A DNA stretch of 64,000 nucleotides from Enchytraeus crypticus (taxonomy: Eukaryota > Annelida > Clitellata > Enchytraeida > Enchytraeidae): assembly GCA_905160935.1 (NCBI GenBank), contig CAJHZI010000521.1, positions 464,501 to 528,500 of the forward strand, in the 5' to 3' direction. Positions 1 through 10,692 of the stretch are shown here, in pieces. Positions within the stretch are counted from its first letter, which is position 1, and every line of letters begins with the position of its first letter. Both the position numbers and the translations under genes were made by a program. The notes beneath the pieces are model-generated. The model was not told the origin of the DNA and ran no database searches. It saw only the letters and a list, made by a program, of their open reading frames with translations.

Positions 1-320
1 ATGAATACATGACAAGATTAAGGAATTATTATTTGTACGGGCATTTTGGTGCTTGTCCCGAATAGTGGTCGTGTTAATAGTGATAAGCAAGATGCCATAG
101 CTTCGAAATCCTTCCGGACTATGTCTGACATTACACTGCTCACAAAGAAACCGTTAAGCTTTAGAAGCCTTATAGCTTGTTTGCAATGAGGGTCTTATTT
201 CTATCCCTAGGCGAAATTAAATACATTTTCTCTTAAATGTAGTCTATTTATTTGCTATATCCTTTCAATGCATTACTTAATTCAGAGAAAGCACACTAGT
301 AAAGTAATGTGGTATTGCAG
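1..320. other. Intron sequence upstream of first visible ABCA exon
   Basis: AT-rich sequence ending in a 3' splice acceptor (ATTGCAG at 314-320). I recognise no gene or repeat here. It is inferred to be the intron before the first exon visible in the window. Confidence 0.5.
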
Positions 321-446
321 GACGATTTGGAATACCTAGATCGTGGAATTTCTTTCTGTCGCGAAGTTACTGGTGTGGAGAGAATTATATTAGAAATCGT
401 TGGAGTTCGTTTGCTCAAGCTGACGTGTTAAACTCTAATCGTTTGG
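321..446 (+). CDS. ABCA-family transporter, exon 1 of window (pre-NBD1 linker)
   Basis: Seen: after a TTGCAG acceptor, a phase-1 exon encodes RFGIPRSWNFFLSRSYWCG, the short conserved linker that lies between transmembrane domain 1 and the first nucleotide-binding domain of ABCA transporters (pattern GxxGIPRPWxFxxxxSYWxG). The donor is probably G|GTATAG at 447, which leaves one base and matches the phase of the next exon; a donor after 440 would also fit. Known: ABCA proteins are full-length ABC transporters moving lipids or retinoids across membranes. Inferred: the upstream exons coding for the first membrane domain lie to the left of the window. The residues after SYWCG (about 23 codons) are divergent, so the exact 3' end is less certain than the 5' end. 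Confidence 0.8.
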
Positions 447-1174
447 GTATAGTACTTTCCTGCTTTTCTTACTAATTGAGCGTTTGGTAGCATAATTGTG
501 TAAGTTTCTGATATATTTAGATATTTAATGACTAGTTGTGTGCAAGGTAGCATATAGTATGTATATTTCTGATTTTCTTTGGTTATTCTATCAAACATCT
601 TGTATTTATGATCTCTTCCATATCATTCGTGTGATACATTTCGTGAATGACAAATAGTTATTTTTCAGAATTTTCAAAAGTCGATTGCTCGATTCGTCAT
701 TCTTCTCTCTAGTGTTCGTCTAAGTGGCATTTCCAAGGTAAAAAAGCTAAGCTATAAAAATATCAATTAATAAGTTAATCTCTTTCACAAAAGGCTATGA
801 TTATTCAAACGTTACTGTAGCGTATGGCTTGGGAATAATATGGCTTCTAAAGTGGCTTTCCCATTGCCTTCAGTTCTTGCTTAGTCGTCGTTTCCCACAA
901 CTGCAGTTACGGATTCGTCTTTATATATAAATATTTTATTTTTTAATTTTCTCGTCAAACATTAATAAATTAAGGTACGTAACTCTTTTCTTATCAATTT
1001 TCGATATTGTTCTTAAAAACGGATCTTGCGCTTTTTTACAATTGAACTTAAATTAACTGTGGGTTTTAGAAATTTAATTGCGTCCATAAAAATATATGGA
1101 ATCACTCGCCACATTAATCTTCAATGATAAAAAGCCTCGGAGTCATATAGTTTTAATTGTTGCAAATTCGTCAC
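447..1174. other. Intron 1, no recognisable feature
   Basis: AT-rich intron with scattered short repeats. No coding homology or complete element is recognised. Confidence 0.4.
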
Positions 1175-1845
1175 CTAGTATACTGCCTAACGGCAGGTCC
1201 ATGACATATAACTCTTTCAACCAATTCTATCCTCAACCTTCCTTTTCATTTCTATATGTGAATTTGTTATCAGATAATGCAACGTCCCATGTATTGGTCT
1301 GCATCTAACTCTTTTTCCTTGCAATCTTTCTTCTATTACATCCGTTAGCAAACCATCTCCTCTTACAATATGTCCTATCCTGCTTTTCTTTATATTTCTT
1401 ATCACATTTACGAACTGTCTCGCTGTACCGACTCTTTCAAGAACTTCTTCATTTGTAAGATTTTCAGTCCAAAAAGTCTTTTCTACCCTCCTTAACCACA
1501 TTTCCTATGCCTCCAGTTGCCTGACATCTTCTTTCTTTAATGTCAAAATTTCACATATTTACAGAAGTGTCGATCACACCGAAGTTGTCACAGTCTTTAT
1601 TTTCTGTGCTATTCCCATTGCCTTTTGTTAGTTCTTTTCTCTTTCCGAACGCCGCTTTCGACTGCGCAAATTCTACATTTTATTTCCATTTCACACTTTC
1701 CATCATTCGTGATGGTGTGGCCCAAATACTTGAAACTTATTACCTGTGGTTCCAATCGCGTATTATTCAATGTAATATTTACACCCTGTGATTCGTAGAC
1801 ACTCTCAGAGCCTTTATCTTCTTTTTAGTAATATTTAAACAATTA
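1175..1845 (-). mobile_element. RTE-type LINE, decayed 3' fragment
   Basis: Read on the minus strand this shows the C-terminal part of the RTE-like reverse transcriptase seen in better copies at 20.8-23.7 kb and 51.6-54.8 kb. Identifiable blocks are the NITING-like and FxVxGPHHHE region at about 1700-1800, and TNEEVLERVGTARQ, RNIKKSRIGHIVRGDGLL and EMKRKVED at 1220-1500. The 3' end carries the family terminal sequence (ACGGCAGGTCCATGACATAT on the plus strand). Several stops and frameshifts are present. This is a dead 5'-truncated copy sitting in ABCA intron 1. Confidence 0.75.
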
Positions 1846-2188
1846 TTATTATGACTATTACTATTATTTTAATATAGTAATTATGATTATGCAGTTTTAC
1901 TGGTAATTGTTACTCCTATGTTGCTTTAGAATAGACAAACCGTGGATTGCACATGTCGTAAAAGAGCGACAAAGCACGCAGATTCAAACCAACCGTAAGG
2001 GAATTCGGTTGTTAAGCGCCTAGGCTCCAGAAATAGCTACACAATTATTTTAAAGCCGACATAATTAAACTGGGATGAATCTAGGGAAGATGATGATTAT
2101 GATTAGTGACTGGTATGTACTGTATACTTTGTGAATTCACTATGGAAATTATGTTGATATCAGTATGTTGCAATTATATTGAATCTAG
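1846..2188. other. Intron 1 distal part
   Basis: AT-rich; ends in the acceptor GAATCTAG at 2181-2188. A segment at about 1940-2030 (GTCGTAAAAGAGCGACAAAG) weakly resembles the SINE at 58.5 kb and may be an old relic. Confidence 0.35.
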
Positions 2189-2366
2189 CGGATGAGCACA
2201 TAGAAGAGGTGCCTCAGAACCTGAGACCTTCTATATCTATTAAAGGTCTCTCCAAAATCTACAAGAAGGGTATGCATAAAGCCGTTGACAATCTTACACT
2301 CAACTTCTATGAGGATCAGATAACATCATTTCTCGGTCACAACGGGGCTGGGAAGACGACTACATT
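2189..2366 (+). CDS. ABCA-family transporter, exon 2: NBD1 Walker A
   Basis: Seen: 178-base exon entered in phase 1, first full codons reading [20 protein letters not shown], then a linker ending [28 protein letters not shown] is the Walker A (P-loop) of nucleotide-binding domain 1; the block [21 protein letters not shown] is essentially diagnostic for the ABCA subfamily. The exon ends with two bases of a Leu codon (TT|GTATGC), completed by the A that opens exon 3. Role: binds ATP phosphates and drives the transport cycle at the cytoplasmic face. The reading frame remains open for 36 codons into the intron, which only reflects a lack of stops. Confidence 0.93.
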
Positions 2367-2847
2367 GTATGCTCTTTCGTTCCTTCTACTGCCAAATGAG
2401 AAGTTCAAGAAATATTTAAACTACGATGATGTGTTCAACACTCATAATGAGATTAATAACCACACCATTAAATAATCATACCGTTTTAGGCATTCATTTT
2501 ACAATATCTCAACACTGACCGTATCTTTAATCTTATTGGTAACCAATTGATCATCTACATCTTAACTATTTATTTATTGCTTTTTTTCAGGCATAATAAC
2601 CCATACATAAAATTGTACACATACATGTACAACCATTGCAACAAGAACCAGAAAAGCAAATGAGCAGTGCATAAAGAAAGCTCTAAGAAAATTATCGTAG
2701 GCATATAAACCTACGATAAGCACATAACATCAAAACACTTATCCAGCATATTAGTATTATCCACCGAGCACATTTTTAATTTCAATCTGTAATTTTTAAT
2801 GAGAGTATCAAAACTATGTAATCTTAATCTTAATGGTAACCAATATA
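2367..2847. other. Intron 2 proximal part
   Basis: AT-rich. The only visible structure is a perfect 10-bp inverted repeat, TTATCGTAGG at 2692-2701 and its complement at 2710-2719, with an 8-base loop. Confidence 0.4.
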
Positions 2848-3811
2848 CAGGGTGAGTAAAAAAGTGATAACACCTGCAAAAGGTTTGAATATCTCAGGCT
2901 ATTATTAATATTTTCTAATCAAACTTTTACCAATTACTAAAGGACTAATTTTGGATGAGGTGGCCAATTTTTTTTATCCATTTTAATATATAGGTTGGCC
3001 AGTTATGAAAGTTTCAGCAGAGCAACCCCCCCTTTTTGAATGTACTGTAAATAAAAATTATATTTAGTTATATTTTTGGCCCTGAAAAGGGTCGTTGTGG
3101 TAGTTCAGTAAGAACCAGTTGTATGTTGTATCTGCTAGCATTACTGACTATTCGATATGCATTCCTCCAGCTGACGCAGGACTGAAGTAGCTTTCGGAAG
3201 GCTAGGACAGCCTTGTTGATTCCAGCTTGGGGCAGCCTCTCCCAAATTGATTGTAGCACTTCCTGTAGGCAGTTCTGTCTTGTTTTTAGGCTTCGACTGG
3301 TGTTTCTGATAGAGATACAGCATGGTTCCCCAGACATGGTAATCCAGAGGATTTTGATCGGGAGAATTTAGAGCCATTCACTCTTCTTGATGAAATGCGG
3401 ACTTCTCTCGCTGATCCATTCCTATGCATGACGAGATGCATGAGCCGGAGCACCATTCTGCTGAAAGATGAAACCATTTGGTAGAAGAGCATTGCAATCA
3501 TTAAAAAGCTTGGGAAGTAAAGTATTGACGCAATACTGACCGTTTACCTTTTCCTTCTCGCCAATGAAGTGCAATTTGCCCTAACCGTTGTAGCAAACGC
3601 CATCAAACGCCATTTTTGGGTAAAAAATGGGGGGGTTGCTCTGCTTAAACCTCTATATCTGGCCAATCTATAGATTAAAAGAGATGTAAATTGGCTACCC
3701 CATCAAAAATTAGTCCTTTGGTACTTGGTATAAGTTTCATTTGAAAATATTAACAATAGCCTAAGATATTCAAACTTTTTGCAGGTGTTACCACTTTTTT
3801 TACTCACCCGG
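2848..3811 (-). mobile_element. Long-TIR mariner (DD37D-type), deleted copy
   Basis: Both ends carry CAGGGTGAGTAAAAAA-type terminal inverted repeats extending about 200 bp inward (the subterminal GGTTGCTCTGC and TTGGCCAGTTATG blocks recur at both ends), with TA on both sides. The interior holds only the 3' third of a transposase on the minus strand (SPDQNPLDYHVWG near 3330-3380) plus a short part matching the middle, so most of the transposase is deleted. The related copy at 25.3-26.9 kb retains more. Non-autonomous. Confidence 0.85.
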
Positions 3812-3833
3812 TATATATCTTACAGATATATTG

Positions 3834-5431
3834 TAGAGATGGGAATTTTATGAATTTCCAGAGTTCGGTTCGGTTCGTTGAAAATGAAAGTTTGGTTCGG
3901 GTTCGGTTTGCAATTGACAATTTGAGAGTTCGGTTCGGTTCGTTGAAAATGAAAGTTCGGTTCCGGTTCGGTTAGCAGTTGACAATTTGAGAGTTCGGTT
4001 CGGTTCGGCATCCTTCTAACAAGGGTTCGGGTTCGGTTCGGGTTCGGCTTGCTTTCCACCTCACAAGACTTCGATTCGAGTTCGCAATGGTTTGGTTTGG
4101 ATATGTTGCAATTGTTTAACATTACTTATAATAGTCAAGATTATGATAAACATGTTTCAAATGGTTTGTGGTAAATGTGCCTAAAAATGCACGTAGTCAT
4201 AATAACTGCCACATTTATCATCTGGGTAAAAAAGGGCAATGAAAATAGGAAAGAGAAGTGGTATTTATTGCTGTACATTTCTTAAAATATTGTAAGTGAC
4301 CAACAAATGTTCATAAAATAGATATTTAGCTGTATTACTGTAGGCCTATCTGAAGTATTCTTTTTTATTTTTGCCAGCAAATAGAAATCGTCATCAATTT
4401 AAAAATTAATTTTATCACTAGGCCTATAAATTAAAAACGTTTAAGTGGAAATGTCTAGGCTAAAATTTGATCCAATACTTCAGAGACAAAGTGCAATTTA
4501 GTAACATAAAAATGTCAAATAAGGACGATTTGCTAAACGCGTGTACTTTCACAGAAAATATGTATTATGTACCGTATACTATCAACTGAACCAGTTATAA
4601 ATTTATACTTCATAATTTACCTTAGGGTTCCAAATTCCAAACTCTCAGGTTAATTATGGAGTTACGAAAATAGTTATGAAAATTAATGCATTGCTACGAT
4701 GCACAATTATTTACTCCAGGTAGCCTTAACACATGTATAATGTCGTATTTAATTATTTGTAAATCTGGCTGCAAAATATTAAGATGGCGCACTAAAATTA
4801 GAAAAATTTCATAATTTGAATTTTATAAAAACAGATCCATCTAGATTGAGTCAAATATTTTCAGATTTTTATGGGATTTTTGTATCTTTGATGTTAATCT
4901 TCATTCATTCCATATTTCAATGCCGTATCATACAGACTATCCGTTATCTTCAGTAGACCAGTCTCACTTCCCGCTACCATTCCTTTGTTACGCTATCATT
5001 CCGTTGTATCGCTATCTGTTATTTTAAAATCTGTGTCGGAACCAGCCTTACCTGAATATATACTGTTAGATACTGTAAGACATGTAAATGCAAAAACTAG
5101 TACATATTTGTATTGTTCTTACTATATTTATATAATGTCAAACATTCTCCATAATATCTTTATGCAGACTTTGAAAAATAGCTGAAAAGAAAAGTTTTCT
5201 TTTATCCTGACGCTGACAAAGGGAAAAGGAACTTCAATTGTTCGGTTGGGTTTGGTTTGGACGAAGTCAGGGTTCGGTTCGGGTTCGGTCAGAGACTGGG
5301 TTCGGTTCGGGTTCGGCCAGAGTCTCGGTTCGGTTCGGATTCAGCCAGAGTCTGTGTTCGGGTTCAGTTCGGTCAAAATTCCAGATTTTAGTATTCTGTT
5401 CGTTTCGGGTTCGGTTCGATTTCCATCTCCA
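3834..5431. mobile_element. hAT-like non-autonomous element A with terminal GGTTCG arrays
   Basis: Termini TAGAGATGGGAA (3834) and TTTCCATCTCCA (ending 5431) are inverted repeats fitting the hAT terminal consensus YARNG. They are flanked by 8-bp duplications ATATATTG (3826-3833) and ATATATAG (5432-5439), one mismatch. The first ~250 bp and last ~200 bp are arrays of GGTTCGGTTCGG / GGTTCGGGTTCGG with interruptions. The ~1.1 kb core is AT-rich and non-coding. A shorter sibling lies at 10693-11503 and a related end at 63787-64000. No transposase is visible. Glycine/serine-rich frames here are by-products of the repeat. Confidence 0.75.
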
Positions 5432-5438
5432 ATATATA

Positions 5439-5441
<3 letters not shown>

Positions 5442-5487
<46 letters not shown>
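5442..5487. repeat. (TA)n microsatellite
   Basis: Uninterrupted TA dinucleotide run immediately downstream of the hAT-like element target duplication. Confidence 0.98.
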
Positions 5488-5490
<3 letters not shown>

Positions 5491-6008
5491 ATAGAGTAGG
5501 TTTAAAGTTAATTAAACCTCAGGGATCGTCCTTGGATAGCTGAGTGCCAAAGTCTTTAAATGTCAAAGTAAAATAAACAATAAAGTCAACGACACAATTG
5601 TATAGTTAATGATTACGGTATACGGTGCTACATAATACATCCAACGACTTTGTATAATCAAGTCTCTTCTAAGTAGCTAACTGAATAAAGAAGAATAACT
5701 AAGCCTGAGAGACTGGTCTGTGGCGGTCTTCGATAGCTCGAATTCCTACTAGTTGACCGTTTGCGAGCTCAGATCGAATCCCGTGAGCTCGTAACTCCAG
5801 ACTAAACTAAACTCCACTTAAAACCCGAATGTCAATTATTCTACCCCTAAGCCTTATATACCACTCTATTCAAGGCTCATAATCGGCCTTCATGAATAGT
5901 AAAATACACTTCTAAACCTAATAGGATTGATATACTCAATATTATCTTGAACGAGAATTACAAGATTACACCCAACATATTAGACCTTGTGAGGGGCTAG
6001 GGGCCAAG
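5488..6008. other. Intron 2, unassigned
   Basis: Moderately GC-richer than surroundings at 5700-5800. No homology recognised. Confidence 0.35.
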
Positions 6009-6130
6009 AAGACCTTGAAGTAAAATAATCATTAGTCAATAAAACCTTGAAGGAAGATAATCATTTAGTCAATAAAACCTTGAAGTGAAATAATCATTTA
6101 GTCAATAAGACCTTGAAGTGAAACCGTCTA
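6009..6130. repeat. Minisatellite, about 36-bp unit
   Basis: Roughly 3.3 tandem copies of a unit containing ACCTTGAAGTGAAATAATCA followed by TTTAGTCAATAAA. Copies differ by a few substitutions and a 1-bp indel. Degenerate relatives (GACCTCGACTAGCAT / GACCTCGACGAGCAT) continue to about 6240. Confidence 0.8.
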
Positions 6131-6381
6131 ACCTTGCGCACAGATTATAACCGAAGTGACCTCGACTAGCATATCAATGTTTTAGCCTTGCTTATAGATT
6201 AAAACAGAGTTGACCTCGACGAGCATAAATTTAATAGATAAATGACAAAGCAACCTCGCTATAGAGTTCCTAAAGAATTTGGCCTTGAAAGCGATGTTCA
6301 CACTTGTAAAACCAAGACCCTAGACTTGATCATTACATATATATATATACCTATACCTATATATGCATGCATGTATATATA

Positions 6382-8361
6382 CACTGTGAGTCTTATAAGT
6401 GACACCCCTTTTATATTTGCAATAAAATCGTAACCAGTCGACACATTTCTATAAAATTTACAGGTTGTTGGAATCAACCAATTTTCGCTATTACTGCAAA
6501 ATTTTGTTACCATATCTTTAAGAACAAAAAAGTTATTGATATATAGGAACGCTAGGGGCAATGATGAATTTACAACTATGGGCCAAGTAACTGACATTCT
6601 CTATATTGTTATAATGAAAACAGGGAAAACATCTTATGCATATCATGCTATACTTATCTTAAAAAACAGGCATTTTTGTTCAAAACGTGCCATATTATGT
6701 GCAGATTTGTAGAAAATTGCCGAAGTTATTGCCTTTTTAATAGCCCTGGGGTGTCAAAAGAACTATGCAGACTGTTGTTACGCATAAGGCCTGACTGCGC
6801 ATTTAGCCTGTGCGCTAAAGCTGCAGCTGCTAGGCTAAAAATCAGATCAGCCATATGACATATCAGACTGGCTAGGCCGATGCTCCATTTACCGCCATCA
6901 CTTGTTCACCGATTTGAAACTCATTCAATACAAATCACAAATCCATCATTTCCATTCTTCAAAGATGGTTTTCAGCAAAGAAGATCGCATTTTGATTTAC
7001 GAAATGCGAATAGCCAAAGGCTATGGCGCCAAGCGTATCCTGAAAGAATTTCCTCGTAAAAACTGGTCGTTGTCTGGGGTTGCCAGATTGCTTAGAACCA
7101 TTACTGAAAGCGGATCATCTGCTAGAAAGGCAAGGCCCAAGACAGGAAGAACGCCTGAAATTGTCGCAGCTGTTGAGGAGATGATTATGAGTCAGGAATC
7201 ACAGCCTGGAACTCATCGAAGTACAAGACAGATAGCACGTGAGATTGAAGTGAGTCAAGCAACTGTTAGCAGGATTATACGCCATGAGCTTAATCTGAAA
7301 TGCTTGAAAAAGAAACAAGCTCAAGAACTTACAGAAGCAAATAAGTTGACAAGGTTGGTGCGTGCAAAGCTTCTGCTGCGAGATTATCCCCAGAGCAAAG
7401 TTGATTTCATATGGTTCACTGATGAGAAGATTTTCACAGTTGCTGCACCAAAGAATGCACAGAATGATAGGCTCTACGTGTTTGCAGGAACTCGAAAGAA
7501 ACAAGTTCCTGCAGCACGCTTGTTAAAGACGCGTTCGACCTTCACGAAGTCTGTCATGGTATCAGTCGGGGTGTCGTCCCTTGGAGCAACTGACCTTATC
7601 GTCATTGATCCAGGTGTCAAGATTAACGGCGCTTACTACCGAGACGTGCTTCTGTCACAGCATCTCTTACCAGCTATCAGGGCCATGTCAGGAGAATTCT
7701 TTATCTTTCAGCAAGACAGCGCTCCCGCTCATCGCGCATGTGAAACAGTTGCGATGTTACGACAGAATACACCTGCGTTCATACCACCGACTTTGTGGCC
7801 TCCGAATAGCCCGGATCTTAACCCAGTGGACTATAAGATATGGGGAGTCATCCAAGAGCGTGTCTATAAGACCAGAATTCGTGATGTGAATCACCTAAAA
7901 GAACGCCTCATTGAAGAGTGGTCTTCATTTGATCAAAAAATTATCGATGGATCAATCAGACAGTGGCGCCAGCGTCTTCGGGCTTGCATATCAGTTGATG
8001 GTGGTCATTTTGAACAAAAGTTATAAGCCACACCCAAATCATAATCTAACCATAGGCTCAATCAAACAGCTCTTTTCAGAGCTACCACCAATAATCAATA
8101 ATTCAAAGCATCTCGCATAACGTGAGATTGCATGCGCATGATGTAGCCTACGTCTGTGGCGTTCTATATTAGGATTTTTGTTTTGACCCCCACCCGCAGT
8201 CGAGTTTAGATAACTTTTTTATTTTTATATGTATCTGAAAGAAATTTTGCAATATTGCAGAGAATTGTTAGCTCTCCACTCCCAGTAAATTTCACATGGA
8301 TCGGTTGACTGATTGCGATTTTATTGCAAATATAAAAGAGGTGTCACTTATAAGACTCACA

Positions 8362-8364
<3 letters not shown>
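6382..8364 (+). mobile_element. Complete Tc1/mariner transposon (DD37D-type) with intact transposase
   Basis: 1983 bp, bounded by TA at both ends. Terminal inverted repeats of about 55-60 bp begin CACTGTGAGTCTTATAAGTG; left arm 6382-6440, right arm 8306-8364, with few mismatches. One uninterrupted transposase ORF lies inside at 6965-8026. Both ends abut TA-rich or (TA)n DNA, as expected for an element that inserts at TA. All hallmarks of an autonomous copy are visible. A related deletion derivative is at 27011-27623. Confidence 0.92.
6965..8026 (+). CDS. Tc1/mariner-superfamily transposase (DD37D / maT-like), intact
   Basis: 353 residues from the ATG at 6965, which sits in a good initiation context (AAAGATGG) and starts the conserved MVFSKEDRILIYEMRIAKGY block; the frame is open further upstream but without an ATG. 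Two N-terminal helix-turn-helix regions (about residues 5-50 and 80-115) should bind the terminal repeats. The catalytic triad reads FTDEK (D153), QQDSAPAH (D251) and SPDLNPVDY (D289). Thirty-seven residues separate the last two aspartates, so it is a DD37D enzyme of the maT-like group rather than classic DD34D mariner. It would catalyse cut-and-paste transposition at TA sites. There are no internal stops or frameshifts. The ORF lies in ABCA intron 2 in the same orientation as the host gene. Confidence 0.93.
   Translation: MVFSKEDRILIYEMRIAKGYGAKRILKEFPRKNWSLSGVARLLRTITESGSSARKARPKTGRTPEIVAAVEEMIMSQESQPGTHRSTRQIAREIEVSQATVSRIIRHELNLKCLKKKQAQELTEANKLTRLVRAKLLLRDYPQSKVDFIWFTDEKIFTVAAPKNAQNDRLYVFAGTRKKQVPAARLLKTRSTFTKSVMVSVGVSSLGATDLIVIDPGVKINGAYYRDVLLSQHLLPAIRAMSGEFFIFQQDSAPAHRACETVAMLRQNTPAFIPPTLWPPNSPDLNPVDYKIWGVIQERVYKTRIRDVNHLKERLIEEWSSFDQKIIDGSIRQWRQRLRACISVDGGHFEQKL

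Positions 8365-8413
<49 letters not shown>
8365..8413. repeat. (TA)n microsatellite flanking mariner
   Basis: Uninterrupted TA run directly at the right end of the mariner element and directly preceding an RTE fragment. Confidence 0.97.
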
Positions 8414-8414
<1 letters not shown>

Positions 8415-8418
<4 letters not shown>

Positions 8419-8562
8419 GCATTGGAAATGTGGATATGGAGAGGAATGGAAATATTTAGCTGGACCCAAAAGGTTACAAAAGGAGGAGTTCTGGAGAAAG
8501 TTGGTACAGATAGACAGTTGATAGATTTATTAAGAAATACGAGCAATGTTGAATGTTTAATA
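8415..8562 (+). mobile_element. RTE-type LINE, short C-terminal fragment
   Basis: Encodes ALEMWIWRGMEIFSWTQKVT followed by a LEKVGTDRQLIDLLRN block, matching the post-RT C-terminal region of the RTE copies at 23.3 kb and 52.5 kb. Truncated at both ends. Confidence 0.8.
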
Positions 8563-8941
8563 GAGTATATCATGCTAAGGCATCTCTATACTTTGCAAAA
8601 GTTATAGTAAAACAAGCAATATACAATCAAATACACACAGTAAAAATCACTACAATATCAAATCATCATCATCATCATCTTCCCTTAAATCCAAGTTTAA
8701 CCACTACAATATCAAATAACTATCGTAATATACTATGTATTATGTAACGTAGCTTTAATATTGCAATCTGAGAGATTAATCAGTGAGCAGATTTTAAATA
8801 GAATATCTAGCAAAAACATGTGTCTTAAGACTCTTTTTAAAGTTATCAGGTTTATCAGAATGTCATATAAAATATGAAGGTCCCAAATTGTGGAATGAAC
8901 TTCCTATGGAAGTTCATATACATATATGTTATACATATGTG

Positions 8942-9014
<73 letters not shown>

Positions 9015-9199
9015 ACATGTATATTCTTTTAATTATGTGTTCAATTATGTTTTATTATGTATTTAATTAAGTTTAATTCTGTATTGAATTTTGTGTATAT
9101 ATATTCTTTTAGTTATGTGTATACTATGAAGAATTACAGAGTGCTAAGGGGCGTACTTTCTAGTTATAGTAGCCTACATATATTTGTGTTCGTATGCAG
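8563..9199. other. Intron 2 distal part with (TA)n tract
   Basis: AT-rich, with an ATC/ATG trinucleotide run near 8660 and a (TA)n microsatellite at about 8940-9010. Ends in the acceptor GTATGCAG at 9192-9199. No coding homology. Confidence 0.5.
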
Positions 9200-9331
9200 A
9201 TCTATATTGACAGGACTCTTTCCACCTAGTGACGGTACAGCTTATGTGTATGGTAAGGACATTCGCTACGAGATGGACTCGATACATAGGGATATAGGCA
9301 TGTGTCCCCAACACAACGTTCTCTTTGATAA
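9200..9331 (+). CDS. ABCA-family transporter, exon 3: NBD1 Q-loop
   Basis: 132 bases. The first base completes the split Leu codon from exon 2, then [20 protein letters not shown], and the exon ends in the block CPQHNVLFD. The CPQHNVLFD segment contains the Q-loop glutamine that couples the nucleotide-binding domain to the membrane domains. It is preceded by DIGMCPQ and a GKDIR motif typical of ABCA. The donor is AA|GTTAGT at 9332, leaving two bases that pair with the T opening exon 4. No stops. Confidence 0.95.
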
Positions 9332-10013
9332 GTTAGTCTGCTTGTTTTGATAAACAATATCATGACTTGTCGTCATCATGTTCGTCACTTTTATAATTTA
9401 ATTTGTTAAATATAATATACGGTTACAGATTATTACGTTTATGCAGGCAGTACAAACGCAATTTAGAGCTAGCGCTTAAGCCCACTTTAACGTCGATTCC
9501 TGTCTCGAAAACATGTACATGTATATGCGTGATGAGCACTGAGACGGAGAGAGAGAAATATTTTATTTTCTTTAAAAACAACATCATTGCGACAACAGCA
9601 TCAACAACTATGCGACAAACGTGTTATATAACTATTATAAGAAACTAAATAATAAATGCCATTAAGTGCAAATATATGTGTATGCATTCGAAATGGAGGG
9701 AAATACTAGGCCATCAAAGAGGTCACACAGCGTCCTGTCAAGTTAACACCTAATATTCTTTTCAGTACAGACTTTCAGTTATAGATTTACTGTGAGTCCA
9801 AGCCATATAAAGATTTTTAAAAACCGTCAAAATAGATTCGTTTGGTAAATGACGTATGCATTTGTTAGAGAAGGTAGATAAAATAAATAGCGTATTAAAG
9901 TTTGAATTTCGTTCCAGCTTATACAAGCTTCATTCGCAAATGATTCGTAAAAAGTAGCCGATGATTTTTATAGATGTAGCTAGAATTATAACCACTGAAT
10001 TTAAACCATGCAC
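9332..10013. other. Intron 3 proximal part
   Basis: AT-rich intron sequence with no recognisable element. Confidence 0.4.
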
Positions 10014-10165
10014 CTACTGATCCTCAATAGGAGACAGAAACAATCATGCTGCTGATTCTCAGTAAGCAATATAGCTGGTCCTGCTGATCCTCAATAAGCA
10101 ATATAACTGGTCCTGCTGATCCTAAATAAGAGACGTAACCGATCATGCTGCTGATCAGTCAGTAA
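10014..10165. repeat. Minisatellite with CTGCTGATCCTCAATAAG core
   Basis: Four imperfect tandem units of about 36-40 bp, each with a TGATCCTCAATA(A/G)G-type core and an ACTGGTC/ATCATGC tail. Confidence 0.75.
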
Positions 10166-10442
10166 TTAAGGACATTTACAAACACAAAGTAACTAGCTTG
10201 CAAGTTAGTTGAAATATGACAACGCTTAAGAAAATTTAAGAGCCTTTCAAACCTTTCTGATTTCTCGCTGTTTTTGTATTTGCACAGAAAAAATATGAAG
10301 AATGTATTCATGTCCTGGTCAGATTTAGTTAAAAATAGTTAAGCAGCTAGAGGTTTCACTGCTTAAATGTCATTTACGTCACGTTATTTAATTATTTTGA
10401 GCTATCGTTTCAATATTTGTAGCTCAGTTTTGAAAGAAATCT
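10166..10442. other. Intron 3, unassigned
   Basis: No recognisable feature. Confidence 0.35.
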
Positions 10443-10560
10443 TAAAGTGGCCATACATTATCAAATTTATCTGAACAGATATCTGTTCCAATAAATTTGA
10501 CGGAGCCCACACACGGTCAAATTTAACTGTTCAGATATCTGATCAGTTATGTTAATTAGC
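10443..10560. repeat. Palindromic repeat (left block)
   Basis: Contains two versions of a near-palindrome built from CAAATTTATCTGAACAGATA and its complement, preceded by AGTGGCCATACA. Sister blocks occur at 12785-13150, the last ending in the inverted form TGTGTGGCCACT. Possibly the two ends of one degraded DNA transposon. Confidence 0.6.
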
Positions 10561-10692
10561 TGTCAATTATTTCCAGCCTGCAGCGCGCGTGATTAGCGTT
10601 GTTATTACTACAATCAATCAATATCTTTTTGAGCTATGCAGACTACTAATTTGATAGCTACCCATCCGCTGATTGATGATTGCTGTACAAAT

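Noticed and set aside
5238..5543. Open frames rich in Phe-Gly-Ser-Val-Arg at the GGTTCG arrays (also 3820-4122, 11230-11601)
   Set aside because: Products of the hexamer array in hAT-like elements; both strands and several frames are open for the same reason.
8937..9010. Open frames rich in alternating Ile-Tyr at this and other (TA)n tracts (e.g. 5440, 8370, 23720, 24960, 26950, 28260, 28440, 58320)
   Set aside because: They are translations of (TA)n microsatellites; no start context, splice support or conserved sequence.
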